From Bog-473 sp963783965 (lineage in GTDB: Bacteria > Actinomycetota > Acidimicrobiia > Acidimicrobiales > RAAP-2): a stretch of 64,000 nucleotides of DNA. Within the stretch, counting starts at the first letter, position 1, and every line of letters begins with the position of its first letter. Below are positions 17,977 through 26,906 of this stretch, one piece after another. The stretch spans positions 1 to 64,000 of the forward strand of contig CAWAPQ010000004.1 of NCBI GenBank assembly GCA_963783965.1. Reading direction: 5' to 3'. The notes under the pieces are model-generated. The model ran no database searches and had not been told where the DNA came from. It saw nothing but the letters and a program-made list of their open reading frames with translations. The position numbers were made by a program, and so were the translations under genes.

Positions 17977-18927
17977 TCACCAACGGGTGAGACGCCGGAG
18001 CCAGTCCAGCGCGACCGCGCCCTGCGCAGCCTGGAAGGCACGCAGCGTCGGGAGCCCGGGCGGAGGCGGCTGCAGGGAGTGGTGCACCAGGAAGCCGCTG
18101 AAGGCGGCGACCAGGACGGCGAGGAGGTCGCGGTCGACCGCCGAAGCCGGAGCGAACAGAGCCAGGAGCTCTTCGGGCCCGGGGCCGCCCTCCAGCACCA
18201 CCGACGGCGCCCAGGCCACCAGGTCGAAGACCGGCGCGCCGACGCAGGCATGCGGCCAATCGACGAACACCACGCCGTCCCTCGTCACGAGCAGATTGTC
18301 GGAACGCACGTCGCAGTGGAGCAGCGTCTGACCCGCCATGGCGTGACGCCAGCCCGACTCGAGTCCGGCCAGCCGGTCGAGATTGCGAGCGCTCCATGCC
18401 TGCAGCCTGTCTCGAGGGCCGGGCACGGCCGCCAGTTCCGCCCAGCCACCGAACAGACGAGCCAGTCGGTCGGTGGCCGGATCCGCCTCTGCCACGGGGT
18501 TGGGTGTGAGGGCCTGGTGCAGGTCATGCAACGCGCGCGCCGCGTCGCGCAGCTCGTGCTCCTCCCAGGGGTGCAGCGGGGGCCGGCCGTCGATGGCTTC
18601 GAAGGCCAACGCCACCCAGTCGCCGTCGTCATAGACATCGAGCAAGCGCGGGAACTGCGGCGCCGCCGGCAGCGACGCCGACACCACCGCTTCACGCCGG
18701 TGCAGCTCCGGAGAGTCCGGGTTGAGCGCGACGCCGACCGCCTTCACGAAGATGGCGCCCCGGGGATACTCGAGCACGGCGGTCGCTCCCGGAGAGAAAC
18801 CGCCGGACAGATCGCGCGCCGAGTGCGGTGAACCGCCACCGACCCCGGCCGCCCACGTCTGCACCGCGCCGGGCACCTCGGCCCAGGGCAGGTGGACGCC
18901 GGCCGCCGGTCCGGTCGGTGTGGTCAC
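17977..18927 (-). CDS. Aminoglycoside/choline-kinase-like phosphotransferase (APH family)
   Basis: A 316-residue member of the APH/choline kinase fold. The catalytic loop is H204-C-D206...N211 (HCDVRSDN) and the metal-binding Asp is D223 (VFVDWPHACVG). The substrate is not predictable: family members act on antibiotics, choline, homoserine, thiamine and sugars, so the name does not imply antibiotic resistance. The GTG at 18927 overlaps the stop of the upstream DUF6295-like gene (GTGA), giving a coupled pair; the much longer open frame upstream is antisense shadow and is rejected. Confidence 0.85.
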   Translation of the reverse strand: MTTPTGPAAGVHLPWAEVPGAVQTWAAGVGGGSPHSARDLSGGFSPGATAVLEYPRGAIFVKAVGVALNPDSPELHRREAVVSASLPAAPQFPRLLDVYDDGDWVALAFEAIDGRPPLHPWEEHELRDAARALHDLHQALTPNPVAEADPATDRLARLFGGWAELAAVPGPRDRLQAWSARNLDRLAGLESGWRHAMAGQTLLHCDVRSDNLLVTRDGVVFVDWPHACVGAPVFDLVAWAPSVVLEGGPGPEELLALFAPASAVDRDLLAVLVAAFSGFLVHHSLQPPPPGLPTLRAFQAAQGAVALDWLRRLTRW

Positions 18928-19184
18928 AAGGCGGCGGCTCCCGCAGCGGCCAGCGCCTCGTTGATGCTCTCGACGAGTCGGCGCGCCGATGCCGCGCTGA
19001 GCTCCACGGCGACGCGGGCGCCGGGGCCTCGGGCCGGGTCGGCGAAGTCGATGTTGAGGGTGTGATCGAACGGCGCATGGAAGGGGTGGTCGAAGTACAC
19101 GCTGGCCGAGGTGACCGGCATCCAGCCCTGAGGCCCCTTGGCGCTGCCGGCGATCTCGGTGGCGACGGTGAGGTAGGAGCACAT
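18924..19184 (-). CDS. Small DUF6295-like protein
   Basis: An 86-residue protein starting MCSYLTVATEIAGSAKG. The body (VYFDHPFHAPFDHTLNIDF) and a C-terminal amphipathic helix (ASARRLVESINEALAAAG) resemble the small DUF6295 family common in Actinomycetota; this assignment is from memory of the family and no function is known. It lies directly downstream of a dienelactone hydrolase gene and is coupled by overlap to the phosphotransferase gene, forming a three-gene leftward operon. The ATG at 19184 is chosen because the long upstream open frame is out of register with every recognised domain. Confidence 0.72.
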   Translation of the reverse strand: MCSYLTVATEIAGSAKGPQGWMPVTSASVYFDHPFHAPFDHTLNIDFADPARGPGARVAVELSAASARRLVESINEALAAAGAAAL

Positions 19185-19186
19185 GG

Positions 19187-19942
19187 TCAGCCCCCCGCCA
19201 GGTAGCGGCCGTACCACTCGAAGATCCGCTGCCAGCCGTCGAGCGCGGCCTCCGGTCGGAACGCGGGGCGTTCCACCGAGAAGAACGCGTGGCCGGCGCC
19301 CTCGTAGCGATGGAACTCGTACGTCTTCCCGGCCGCCTTGAGGGCCGCCTCCAGCTCGTCGACCTGCTCGGGGCTGGGAAACTGGTCGTCGTTGCCGAAG
19401 AGGCCGAGGAGCGGGCACCGCAGGTCCGGGGTCCGGTCGACCAGCGGCGTGACCTTGAGTGGGAAGCCGTCGGGAACGGTCCCGGTGACAAAGGCCCCGT
19501 AGCAGTCGACCGCCGCATCGACGGGCACGCTCACCGCGGTCAGGAACGAGTGCCGCCCGCCCGAGCAGTAGCCGATGACGCCGACCTTGCCGTTGGACGT
19601 GGGCAGCGCGCGCAACGCCTTGACCGCCGCGTCGGCGTCGCCCACGAATTGGTCGTCGGGGATGCCTCCCGCCTCGCGGGTGGCGGCCGCGGCGTCGTCG
19701 GGATCGACATGGAGGCCCTGGCGGGCGTAGAGGTTGGGGCAGATGGCGTTGTAGCCCTCGGCGGCGAAGCGCCGCGTGATCTCCTTGGTCCCCGAGTCCC
19801 AGCCGGGCAGGTGGTGGATGACCAGGACCCCAGGGAAGGGACCGTTGCCTGCGGGCAGGGCCTGGTAGGCGTTTATCTCGGCGCCCTCGTAGCCGGTGAA
19901 CATGACGTTCCCGGCGCTGAGGGCCTCTTCGGGTGCGGACAT
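19187..19942 (-). CDS. Dienelactone hydrolase family alpha/beta hydrolase
   Basis: A 251-residue alpha/beta hydrolase of the dienelactone hydrolase family. Nucleophile Cys126 lies in GVIGYCSGGRHS, the acid is in GNDDQFPSP (about residue 185), and the catalytic His is in YEGAGHAFF (about residue 218). Cys in place of Ser is the hallmark of dienelactone hydrolases, which open lactone rings in chlorocatechol and related pathways; no catechol gene lies nearby, so the substrate is open. The ATG at 19942 begins the operon; the next gene starts only 3 bp after its stop. It is divergent from the NHL-repeat protein gene across a 103-bp gap. Confidence 0.92.
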   Translation of the reverse strand: MSAPEEALSAGNVMFTGYEGAEINAYQALPAGNGPFPGVLVIHHLPGWDSGTKEITRRFAAEGYNAICPNLYARQGLHVDPDDAAAATREAGGIPDDQFVGDADAAVKALRALPTSNGKVGVIGYCSGGRHSFLTAVSVPVDAAVDCYGAFVTGTVPDGFPLKVTPLVDRTPDLRCPLLGLFGNDDQFPSPEQVDELEAALKAAGKTYEFHRYEGAGHAFFSVERPAFRPEAALDGWQRIFEWYGRYLAGG

Positions 19943-20045
19943 GGCGGATTCCTCTTCTCGTGTGCGGTGGTGGTGTGACCCGTGCTGCAGTCGCTGCGTC
20001 GACACTATGGCGCCGTCGCCCCGGCCTGCCGCGGCCGCAACCGGC

Positions 20046-21266
20046 ATGATGAGGCTCGTGCGCCGACAGTTCGTTGCCCTCGCCGGGCTCGTCTCGCTGG
20101 CGGCCGTTCTCCCGGTGGCAGGTGCTGCGGGCGCTGAAGGCGGGGCGGCACCGGCCGTGCGCACCGTCGTGGGGCCCGCCACCCTCGACGGGCCCGCCGG
20201 GATCGCGCTCGATGCGGCCGGGAACCTCTTCGTCGCCGACACGAACCACTGCCGCGTGCTCGTGCTGCCTGCCCGCGCCGGCCTGCTCGACGGGCTGCAC
20301 GTCCGACCGGGGCACACCGCCACGTTGGCCGGAGGCAGCTGCACCGGGTCCGGGGCGATCGGACACCCGAGCGATGTCGCCGTAGACAGTCACGGCGACG
20401 TGTTCATCGCCGAGGCGACCGCGCAACGCGTGCAGGAGGTGCGCTCCGGGTCTCGGGGCGTGGTGACGGTGGCCGGCACCGGCTCGGGCGGCTTCAACGG
20501 GAACGGCCTCGCCGCCGCGTCGAGCGAGCTCGACCAGCCAACGGGCGTGGCGGTGGACGGCGCGGGTGATCTGTTCATCGCCGACACGGCCAACTGCCGG
20601 GTCCGCGTGCTGCCCGCCACCTCGACCACGACCCTCTTCGGACAGGCCATGACGGCCGGCCACCTCTTCACCGTCGCCGGTACCGGGGTGTGCGGGAGCG
20701 CCGGGCAGGGAGGGCCGGTGCAGTCGGCGCAGTTGTGGAACCCGGTCGCCGTCACGCTCGACGCGGCCGGCGACCTCCTGGTGGCCGACAGCGGCGACCA
20801 GTCCGTTCTGCTCGTGCCGGCCGGGGCCGGCGGCTCGTTCTACGGGACGGCGGTCGGTGCGGGGGACCTCGGCACCGTGGTGGGCGGCACCGGGAGCTAC
20901 GGGCCGTATCTCGCCGACGGGCTGCCCGCCAACGGGCCCACGGCCGAGCTGAACGACCCCCGCGGCCTGGCCGTCGGGCCTACGGGGGCACTGTTCGTGA
21001 CCGACGGCTTCATGCACGTCATCCGGGCCGTCCCGGCCGTGAACGAGACGCTGTTCGGCCGGGTGATGAAGGCCGGCGATCTCTCCACGGTGGCGGGCGC
21101 CCTGCCCGTCGCGACCGCGGCGGGGAGCAACGACGGCACCCGCTGGGTCGTGACGCAGATGGGGACTCCGGTGGGGATCGCCATTTCGGCGAGCGGAGCG
21201 CTGTTCTACGCGGACGCAGGCCTGAGCCGGGTGCGCGTCATCGCGGCGGGGGGGTCGTCGCCGTGA
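20046..21266 (+). CDS. Secreted NHL-repeat protein
   Basis: A 406-residue exported protein. The N-terminus (MMRLVRRQFVALAGLVSLAA) is a signal peptide with likely cleavage around residue 35. The mature part is made of NHL beta-propeller repeats, each with a GIALDAAGNLFVADT-like core (seen near residues 55, 110, 165, 235 and 310). Such propellers bind proteins or sugars or act as lyases; no catalytic motif is visible. The stop overlaps the GTG start of the downstream rhamnosidase (GTGA), so the propeller and glycosidase are made and probably exported together. An ATG pair at 20046/20049 begins the gene. Confidence 0.85.
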   Translation: MMRLVRRQFVALAGLVSLAAVLPVAGAAGAEGGAAPAVRTVVGPATLDGPAGIALDAAGNLFVADTNHCRVLVLPARAGLLDGLHVRPGHTATLAGGSCTGSGAIGHPSDVAVDSHGDVFIAEATAQRVQEVRSGSRGVVTVAGTGSGGFNGNGLAAASSELDQPTGVAVDGAGDLFIADTANCRVRVLPATSTTTLFGQAMTAGHLFTVAGTGVCGSAGQGGPVQSAQLWNPVAVTLDAAGDLLVADSGDQSVLLVPAGAGGSFYGTAVGAGDLGTVVGGTGSYGPYLADGLPANGPTAELNDPRGLAVGPTGALFVTDGFMHVIRAVPAVNETLFGRVMKAGDLSTVAGALPVATAAGSNDGTRWVVTQMGTPVGIAISASGALFYADAGLSRVRVIAAGGSSP

Positions 21267-24061
21267 GCCGCTTCGGCCGGCGCGCCTTCCTGAGCTCTTC
21301 GGCGGGCGTTGCTGCCGGCGCCGTCGCGGCGGGAGCCATGGACGGAACCCCCTCCGGCCCCGGGGCCGGGGCGGGAGCGGCCGAGCGCGTCGTCGGGATG
21401 CTCGACGCGCCGCTGCCGCGGCCGGGCCCGCTCCGCGCCAACGGGCTCACGGTCAACGGCCTGACGGACCCCGTTGGGGTCGACCCCGACGACTGCTCCT
21501 TCGCCTGGACGCTGCACGCCAAGGGCCGCGGCGCGGCGCAGACCTCCTACCGCGTGAGGGTGCTGCGCACCGACGCGGGCCACACCGGCACTGTCTGGGA
21601 CAGCGGCGCCGTGGAGTCAGCCCGGCAGGCCTTCGTCCCCTATGCCGGACCGACGTTGGCCGGCGACGCCGCCTACCGCTGGACGGTACAGGCCCGGTCG
21701 CCGGGCGCCACCTGGGGGCCGGTCTCCGCTCCGGCGCACTTCACCACCGGGCTGCGCGCCGCCGACTGGGGGGCCGCCACATGGCTGACCCCTGCGGCCG
21801 GACCGGAAGGGCCCGACCGCGTCACCTACCTGCGCAGCGAGTTCACCCCGCCCGCCGGCACCCTGGTTCGGGCCACCGCCTACGTCTCGGCCGCCCACAC
21901 GTACCGGCTCTACGTCGACGGGGCGCCGGTCGACGCCTGGCCGAGCTTCTCGTACCCCGACGAGCAGTACGTGCGCGCCGTCGACCTGACCTCGGCCGTC
22001 CGGCCGGCGCGTTCGAGCGCGATCGGCGTGCTCCACCGCTGGTACGGGGCGGGCCAGGGCCGGCCGGCGTCGTCGCCCGGCCTGCTCTTCCTGCTCGCCT
22101 TGCACTACGCGGACGGGTCACGCGTGGTCCACGTCTCGGATGGGCAGTGGGTCGAACACCCGGCCGAATGGCTGCCCTCGCCCCAGCGCAATGCCGACTG
22201 CGGCGACTTCGTCGAGTGGGTGGACGGCCGGGCCCATCCCGCGGGCTGGTCCAGCGCCGGCTTCGACGACCGCTCCTGGTCTCCGCCCGCAATCGGTGGG
22301 TTTGCCGGGACACCGCCGTTCACCGCGACCTTCGCGCAGCGCACCACCATCCGCGAGACCCCGGTGTCCCCGGTCCGCGTCCGCACGCTGGCCAATGGCG
22401 CGGTCGTGGCCGACTTCGGGGCGGTCTACGCGGCGCGGCCACGCGTGACCTTCGCCTCGGGCGAGGCCGGGCAGACCGTGGCCATGCGGGTCGGCTACCT
22501 GCTCGATCCCGACGGGCAGGTCTCCACGCTGCACGGCACCCAGGAGACCAATCTGTCCATGTCCTACATCATGCGGTCGGGAACGCAGACCTTCGAGGGG
22601 TTCACGTATCTCGGTTTCCGCTACCTGCAGGTCGACGCGCCACCCGGACCGCTACGCGCCGACGACATGGTGGCGATCGCCCGGCATGCCGCCATGCCCG
22701 ACGTGCCGGCGGCGACGCTGGTCACCGATGACCGGATGCTCAATGCGGTCTGGAAGCTGTGCGCCCGGTCGTGCCTCTTCTGCAGCCAGGAGCAATTCGT
22801 CGACACACCCACCCGCGAGAAGGGACCGTTCCTCTGGGACGGAGCCAACGAGTCCGAAGGCGTCATGCGCGCCTACGGCGACCGGAACATGACCTGGCAG
22901 GCCCTACGCGACATCGCCCGCGGCCAGACCCGTTACTGGCCACAGGGGCAGGTCAACGCGGTCTACCCCAACGGGGACGGCGCCAGGACGTTCGGGACGA
23001 GCACGGCCCGCTATCCCGAATGGCTGTGGCGCTACGCGGTCTCGACGGGCGACCTCGCCACGGTGCGCTCCCTCTACCCGTCGGTGACCCGGGCCGTCAC
23101 CTGGCTGTGGAGCACCCGTCAGAACACGACCGGGCTGCTCTACGGGCTGGCCGACACCGACAACGGCGACCCCGTGTACGGCTATGACCTCTCGGTGGCG
23201 GCCGACACGGTCAGCAACGTCCTGGCCGTGAACGCCATGCGTCGACTGGCCCAACTGGCCACCATGACCGGCGACGACACCGCGAGCCAGACCTGGCAGA
23301 CCAGAGCCGCCCAACTGGCCGAGTCCGTCAATGCGGTGCTGCGGCGCCCCGACGGCACCTACGTCGACGGCGTCGACAACAACGGCGCGCCGAGCGGCCA
23401 CGCCTCGCAGGAGGCCAACGCGCTGGCGCTCGCCTACGGCGTCGTGCCGGCCTCCGACCTCGCCGTGGTCGGGGCGTACGTCGCCGGCCTCGGCATCGCC
23501 GTGGGGCCCAATCACGGTCTCGAGCTCCTGCGCGGGTTGGCGGCGGCGGGCATGCCCGAGGCGATGGTGCACGCGCTCACCGACACGTCCATGCCGGGCT
23601 GGGCCCACATTGTGGCGGCCGGTGGCACCTTCACCTGGGAGGTCTGGCGACCGAGCGACCTGATCGGGGACTCCATGTCACACGGCTGGGGCTCCTCCGC
23701 GCTGGTGGCCATGCAGGAGACCCTGCTCGGGGTCGAGCTCGGGGAACCCGAAACGGACGGCACCATCCGGGTCGTCGTCTCACCGCCGTCGGCCGGCCTG
23801 GCCCGTGCCCAAGGCTCGGTGCCGACCATCGCCGGGCCCGTGCTGGTCTCGTGGCAACGCCGGGGCAAGGGCATGGCGATGACCCTGACGGTGCCGGTGA
23901 ACGCGGTGGCGACGGTTCGGTTGCCCGCCAGCGCACCGTCGAGCGTCCGTGAGGGTGGGGTGGCGGCCGCCACGGCACCCGGCGTCACCGTGCTCGGACC
24001 GACGGCCGGCGTGGCGGAGCTGTCCGTGGGGAGTGGGACCTACCACTTCACCAGCAGTTGA
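21263..24061 (+). CDS. Tat-exported alpha-L-rhamnosidase (GH78-like)
   Basis: A 932-residue glycoside hydrolase. The N-terminus VSRFGRRAFLSSSAGVAAGA is a twin-arginine signal. A fibronectin-like region with TSYRVRVL and YRWTVQARSPG (about 50-160) precedes the rhamnosidase N-domain (YVSAAHTYRLYVDGAPV) and a (alpha/alpha)6 catalytic barrel, where DTPTREKGPFLWDGANESEG (about residues 513-532) carries the acidic residues typical of GH78. A C-terminal beta-sandwich ends the protein. It would remove terminal L-rhamnose from plant or microbial glycans outside the cell. It is translationally coupled to the NHL protein. No rhamnose catabolic genes are in the window. Confidence 0.88.
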   Translation: MSRFGRRAFLSSSAGVAAGAVAAGAMDGTPSGPGAGAGAAERVVGMLDAPLPRPGPLRANGLTVNGLTDPVGVDPDDCSFAWTLHAKGRGAAQTSYRVRVLRTDAGHTGTVWDSGAVESARQAFVPYAGPTLAGDAAYRWTVQARSPGATWGPVSAPAHFTTGLRAADWGAATWLTPAAGPEGPDRVTYLRSEFTPPAGTLVRATAYVSAAHTYRLYVDGAPVDAWPSFSYPDEQYVRAVDLTSAVRPARSSAIGVLHRWYGAGQGRPASSPGLLFLLALHYADGSRVVHVSDGQWVEHPAEWLPSPQRNADCGDFVEWVDGRAHPAGWSSAGFDDRSWSPPAIGGFAGTPPFTATFAQRTTIRETPVSPVRVRTLANGAVVADFGAVYAARPRVTFASGEAGQTVAMRVGYLLDPDGQVSTLHGTQETNLSMSYIMRSGTQTFEGFTYLGFRYLQVDAPPGPLRADDMVAIARHAAMPDVPAATLVTDDRMLNAVWKLCARSCLFCSQEQFVDTPTREKGPFLWDGANESEGVMRAYGDRNMTWQALRDIARGQTRYWPQGQVNAVYPNGDGARTFGTSTARYPEWLWRYAVSTGDLATVRSLYPSVTRAVTWLWSTRQNTTGLLYGLADTDNGDPVYGYDLSVAADTVSNVLAVNAMRRLAQLATMTGDDTASQTWQTRAAQLAESVNAVLRRPDGTYVDGVDNNGAPSGHASQEANALALAYGVVPASDLAVVGAYVAGLGIAVGPNHGLELLRGLAAAGMPEAMVHALTDTSMPGWAHIVAAGGTFTWEVWRPSDLIGDSMSHGWGSSALVAMQETLLGVELGEPETDGTIRVVVSPPSAGLARAQGSVPTIAGPVLVSWQRRGKGMAMTLTVPVNAVATVRLPASAPSSVREGGVAAATAPGVTVLGPTAGVAELSVGSGTYHFTSS

Positions 24062-24064
24062 CGA

Positions 24065-24374
24065 TCACCCCACCCAGTCGTGGATGATCCCGAGGTCGAC
24101 GAACTCGGGCGGACCGTCGAGGATCTCGCCCATCAGGGCACGACCCCGGCCACTGACTCCTGGCGACGGGGATCCTGCTCGCGCGCCCGTGCCTTCTCCT
24201 CACTCTCGAAGAGCACGAAGTTGTAGAGGCGACTCGGATCCTTCTGGTCGCGGCCCCCGTCGTGCGCACCAGTCCCGATCCGGGCTGCTCGGCCGCCTCG
24301 AGGAGCTCGTAGAGACGGGGGACGTCGCCGTCCTTCCCGGGTTTCACCCGCATGACTACGAGCTGTGCCCACAT
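24065..24374 (-). pseudogene. Small monooxygenase-like (ABM-type) protein, two frameshifts
   Basis: Reading across three frames gives a coherent ~103-residue protein: MWAQLVVMRVKPGKDGDVPR in the first, YNFVLFESEEKARAREQDPR in the second, LMGEILDGPPEFVDLGIIHD in the third. Adding one G to a G5 run and one G to a G4 run makes it continuous; the actual length, 310 nt, is two short of a multiple of three, which fits. The fold resembles small dimeric antibiotic-biosynthesis-monooxygenase-like proteins of unknown role. It is convergent with the rhamnosidase gene. Two G-run losses in 300 bp suggest either a dead gene or base-calling errors. Confidence 0.65.
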
Positions 24375-24449
24375 GGGTTCTCCTTTGGCCAGGGCGCGAG
24401 GAGGGCCGGAGCTCGGTCGCCCCTCGGCACCGAGGTGACGGCACCATAG

Positions 24450-25980
24450 CTACGACGTACAGACGGTGCCCGGTGGTGGCGTCTGCCCGCTCACCAGATA
24501 GGTCTGGACGTCGGCACGGACGCACGCGCTGTAGAAGTACGCCACGTGGTCGTCGCCGTCGTGGGTCAGCAGCACCCCGTGGTCGAGTTCCCTGGCCACG
24601 CTGACTGCCCAGGCGTAGGGCGTGGCCGGGTCGTTCGTCGTGCCCACGACCAAAATGGGCGGCGCGCCGGGAGCGGCCACCGGTCCGACCTTCCTGGTCG
24701 GTGGCACGGGCCAGACGGCGCAGCCTGCCTCGCCCCAGCTCAGCAGTGGGCCGAAGACGGGAGCGGACGCCGAGAGGGAGAAGGCCAGAGCCCGGTACGT
24801 GGCCAGGTCGTGCGACACGGGATGGTCGAGGCAGTCGATGGCGTTAGCGGCGTCGTCTGCGTTGGAGCCGCCGCCGTTGTTGTAGTGGTTCGACTGGGCG
24901 ACGGCGGGCGCGCCATTGCCGGCGGTGTCGGCCGCCAGCGTCGCACCGAGCTGCGGCCAATCCGACTCGGAGTACAGCGAGTTGAGCAACGCGTCGTAGA
25001 GCTGCCCGGGGCCCGCCACGCTGCCCCCTCCGCCCGGTGCCGGTGACGATTGCGCGCTGGTGAGCAGCGCCAGCAACGCCGTGGTCGGGTCCCCGGACGG
25101 CCGCCACCGGCACGCCGCGCTGCCGGCGCACCACGAGAAGAACGCGTCGAGCACGCCCTCGAAGCCGGCGGCCTGCCCCTCGGTGATCTGGTCGAAGGAG
25201 AGTGAGGGGTCGATCACGCTGTCGAGCACCATGGCCCGGATGTGGGTGGGGAACAGTGAGGCGTACGTGAGCCCGAGGAGGGTGCCGTAGGACTGGCCCA
25301 TGTAGGTCAGCCCGCTGTCGCCCAGGGCCTGGCGCAGCCGGTCCATGTCGCGGGCGACGTCGACCGTCCCCACGTAGGGCAGCACGTTGGCGCTGTTCTT
25401 CTCGCAGGCGGCGGCGAACGCGCGCAGCTCCTTGATGGTGGCGGCCTGCTCGCTCGCCGTGGACGGGGCCGGGTCCGCGGGCCCGCTGCCCGTCGCCACC
25501 CCGCAGCTGACCGGGTCGCTGCGCTCGACACCACGGGGGTCGAAGAGCACGATGTCGAAGTCGTCGAGGAGTTGCGGTGTCAGCGCGCTCGAGCTCGTTC
25601 GCCATGTCGTCGATGCCCGAGGCACCGGGGCCGCCGGGATCGATGACGAGTGACCCGAGGCGGGCCGCCGGGACCTCCGCCAGATGGCGCGCCACGGCGA
25701 TGGGGATGGTGGGACCGCTCGGACGGGCGTAGTCCAGCGGGACGACGAGAGTGCCGCACTGCAGGCCGGCGTTCTCGCTGCACGGTGACCATGCCATCGG
25801 GGCGACGGGTGGCTGCGTGGTGGATGTGGTGGTGGTTGTGGTGGTGTGCGGATGCGGCGGGCGCTGACCCTGGGCCGGCGACCTCGGCGTGGCCGTCGTC
25901 GTCGCCCCTCCACCCGCACATCCCGACGCCACGGCGGCGACAGCCAGCACGACGAGGAGCGGCCACCTCCGCTTCGGCAT
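24450..25980 (-). pseudogene. Secreted alpha/beta-hydrolase lipoprotein (tripeptidyl-aminopeptidase-like), frameshifted
   Basis: Joined, about 510 residues. The N-terminal frame has a signal peptide with lipobox (VASGCAGGG), a Thr-rich linker, then CGTLVVPLDYARP and the oxyanion loop DPGGPGASGIDDMANEL. The second frame starts ALTPQLLDDFDIVLFDPRGV and holds the nucleophile (GQSYGTLLGL), the acid (TTNDPATPYAWA), the His (GDDHVAYF) and the C-terminal TAP-like domain. Deleting one base near 25590 restores one frame. Intact relatives are exported exopeptidases (SlpD/E, mycobacterial CaeA types) anchored by lipid. It is divergent from the NERD gene. All catalytic residues are intact on both sides of the break, which favours a recent mutation or sequence error. 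Confidence 0.8.
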
Positions 25981-26058
25981 CACCAGGCCAGCGTTGCACG
26001 CGTCTTTCCGGCTGCACCGTCACCGTTCTCCCCCGCCGGGCTTCCGAGGAGCGTGACG

Positions 26059-26715
26059 ATGACAGAGGATGTTGGGCGGGCCGGAGCCTCGGCCCGGGCC
26101 GAGTACGAGCGCCGCCGGGCGGGCGACGAGGCCAGGCAGCGGGCGGTATTCGGACCGCTGGCGCCGCTGGCACGCCTCCTCGCGGGGCCGAAACGGACGA
26201 CCGAGTCCTGGGGCCGGGGCGCCGCCGGCGAGGAGTTGCTCGGAGACTGGCTCGATCACGCCGTCGGCGGGCGCGGCGTGGTGCTGCACGACCGGGCCGT
26301 CCCCCGCCGGCGCACCAACATCGACCACATCGCGGTGGTGCCCTCGGGCATTTGGGTGATCGATTCGAAGCACCTCCGGGGCCGGCTGGAACGCCGCGAC
26401 CGCGCCGGGTGGTTCGTGCCCCGCCCGACCCTCTACGTGGCCGGTCGCGACCAGGGCCGCCAGGTGACGTCCGCCCGTCGGCAGCAGGCGATGGTGGCCG
26501 AGGCGGTCGGGGCCGGAGCACTCGTCCGTGTCGCGTTGTGCTTCACGGGCGTGCAGGTCGGGCTCTTCACCCGACCGTTCACACTCGAGGGCGTCCTCGT
26601 CACCTGGCCCCGAGCCTTCGCCGGCACCCTGGCGCGGTCGGGGCCGGTCGGCCCGGCCGAGCGTCGGGCGTTGGTGGCGCGCCTCGCCCGCACCTTCCCG
26701 CCCTATTCGGCGTAG
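26059..26715 (+). CDS. NERD-domain protein
   Basis: A 218-residue protein with a nuclease-related (NERD) domain: WGRGAAGEELLGDWLDHAV, RAVPRRRTNIDHIAVVPSG and IWVIDSKHLRG (about 50-115) carry the acidic/Lys residues (D-I-D-H ... D-x-K) of the restriction-endonuclease-like core. Function within the family is mostly unknown; some are fused to helicases or kinases. The ATG at 26059 is preceded by AGGAG seven bases away; an in-frame GTG at 26053 is too close to that site. It is followed by tandem 18-nt repeats and a long palindrome. Confidence 0.85.
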   Translation: MTEDVGRAGASARAEYERRRAGDEARQRAVFGPLAPLARLLAGPKRTTESWGRGAAGEELLGDWLDHAVGGRGVVLHDRAVPRRRTNIDHIAVVPSGIWVIDSKHLRGRLERRDRAGWFVPRPTLYVAGRDQGRQVTSARRQQAMVAEAVGAGALVRVALCFTGVQVGLFTRPFTLEGVLVTWPRAFAGTLARSGPVGPAERRALVARLARTFPPYSA

Positions 26716-26730
26716 GCCGAACTCGGCGAG

Positions 26731-26784
26731 GGCCGTCTTTTCGGCTAGGGCTGTCTTTTCGGCGAGAGCTGTCTCTTCGAGTAA
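26731..26784. repeat. Three imperfect 18-nt tandem repeats
   Basis: Units at 26731-26748 (GGCCGTCTTTTCGGCTAG), 26749-26766 (GGCTGTCTTTTCGGCGAG) and 26767-26784 (AGCTGTCTCTTCGAGTAA), with a partial unit before them. They begin 16 bp after the NERD stop codon. On the opposite strand they would encode a hexapeptide repeat in a frame antisense to the NERD gene, which is judged non-coding. Likely 3'-UTR slippage repeats. Confidence 0.8.
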
Positions 26785-26817
26785 GGCCCTCTGGTCGGCA
26801 GCCGGGTGGCCCTGGCA

Positions 26818-26858
26818 GGTGTATATACCCACTAGGCCACCTAGTGGGTATATACACC
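26818..26858. terminator. 19-bp perfect palindrome with 3-nt loop between convergent genes
   Basis: Arms 26818-26836 and 26840-26858 (core GTGTATATACCCACTAGG and its complement) are perfect, with loop CCA. The AT-rich TATATA core stands out in this GC-rich DNA. It lies in the 191-bp gap between the NERD gene (rightward) and the SnoaL-like gene (leftward), where a bidirectional terminator is expected, but no U-tract follows on either strand (CCAAAAACG on the plus side). A protein-binding site or remnant of a mobile repeat is an alternative. Confidence 0.6.
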
Positions 26859-26906
26859 CAAAAACGACTGATGGCGGAAAGGCCAGACCCCCGTCCGCCC
26901 GGCCCT

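Noticed and set aside
17977..18927. Aminoglycoside resistance gene
   Set aside because: The APH fold covers many small-molecule kinases; nothing in sequence or context points to an antibiotic substrate.
26020..26832. Minus-strand frame with a hexapeptide repeat
   Set aside because: Antisense to the NERD gene; the repeat simply reflects the 18-nt tandem repeats in the 3' region.
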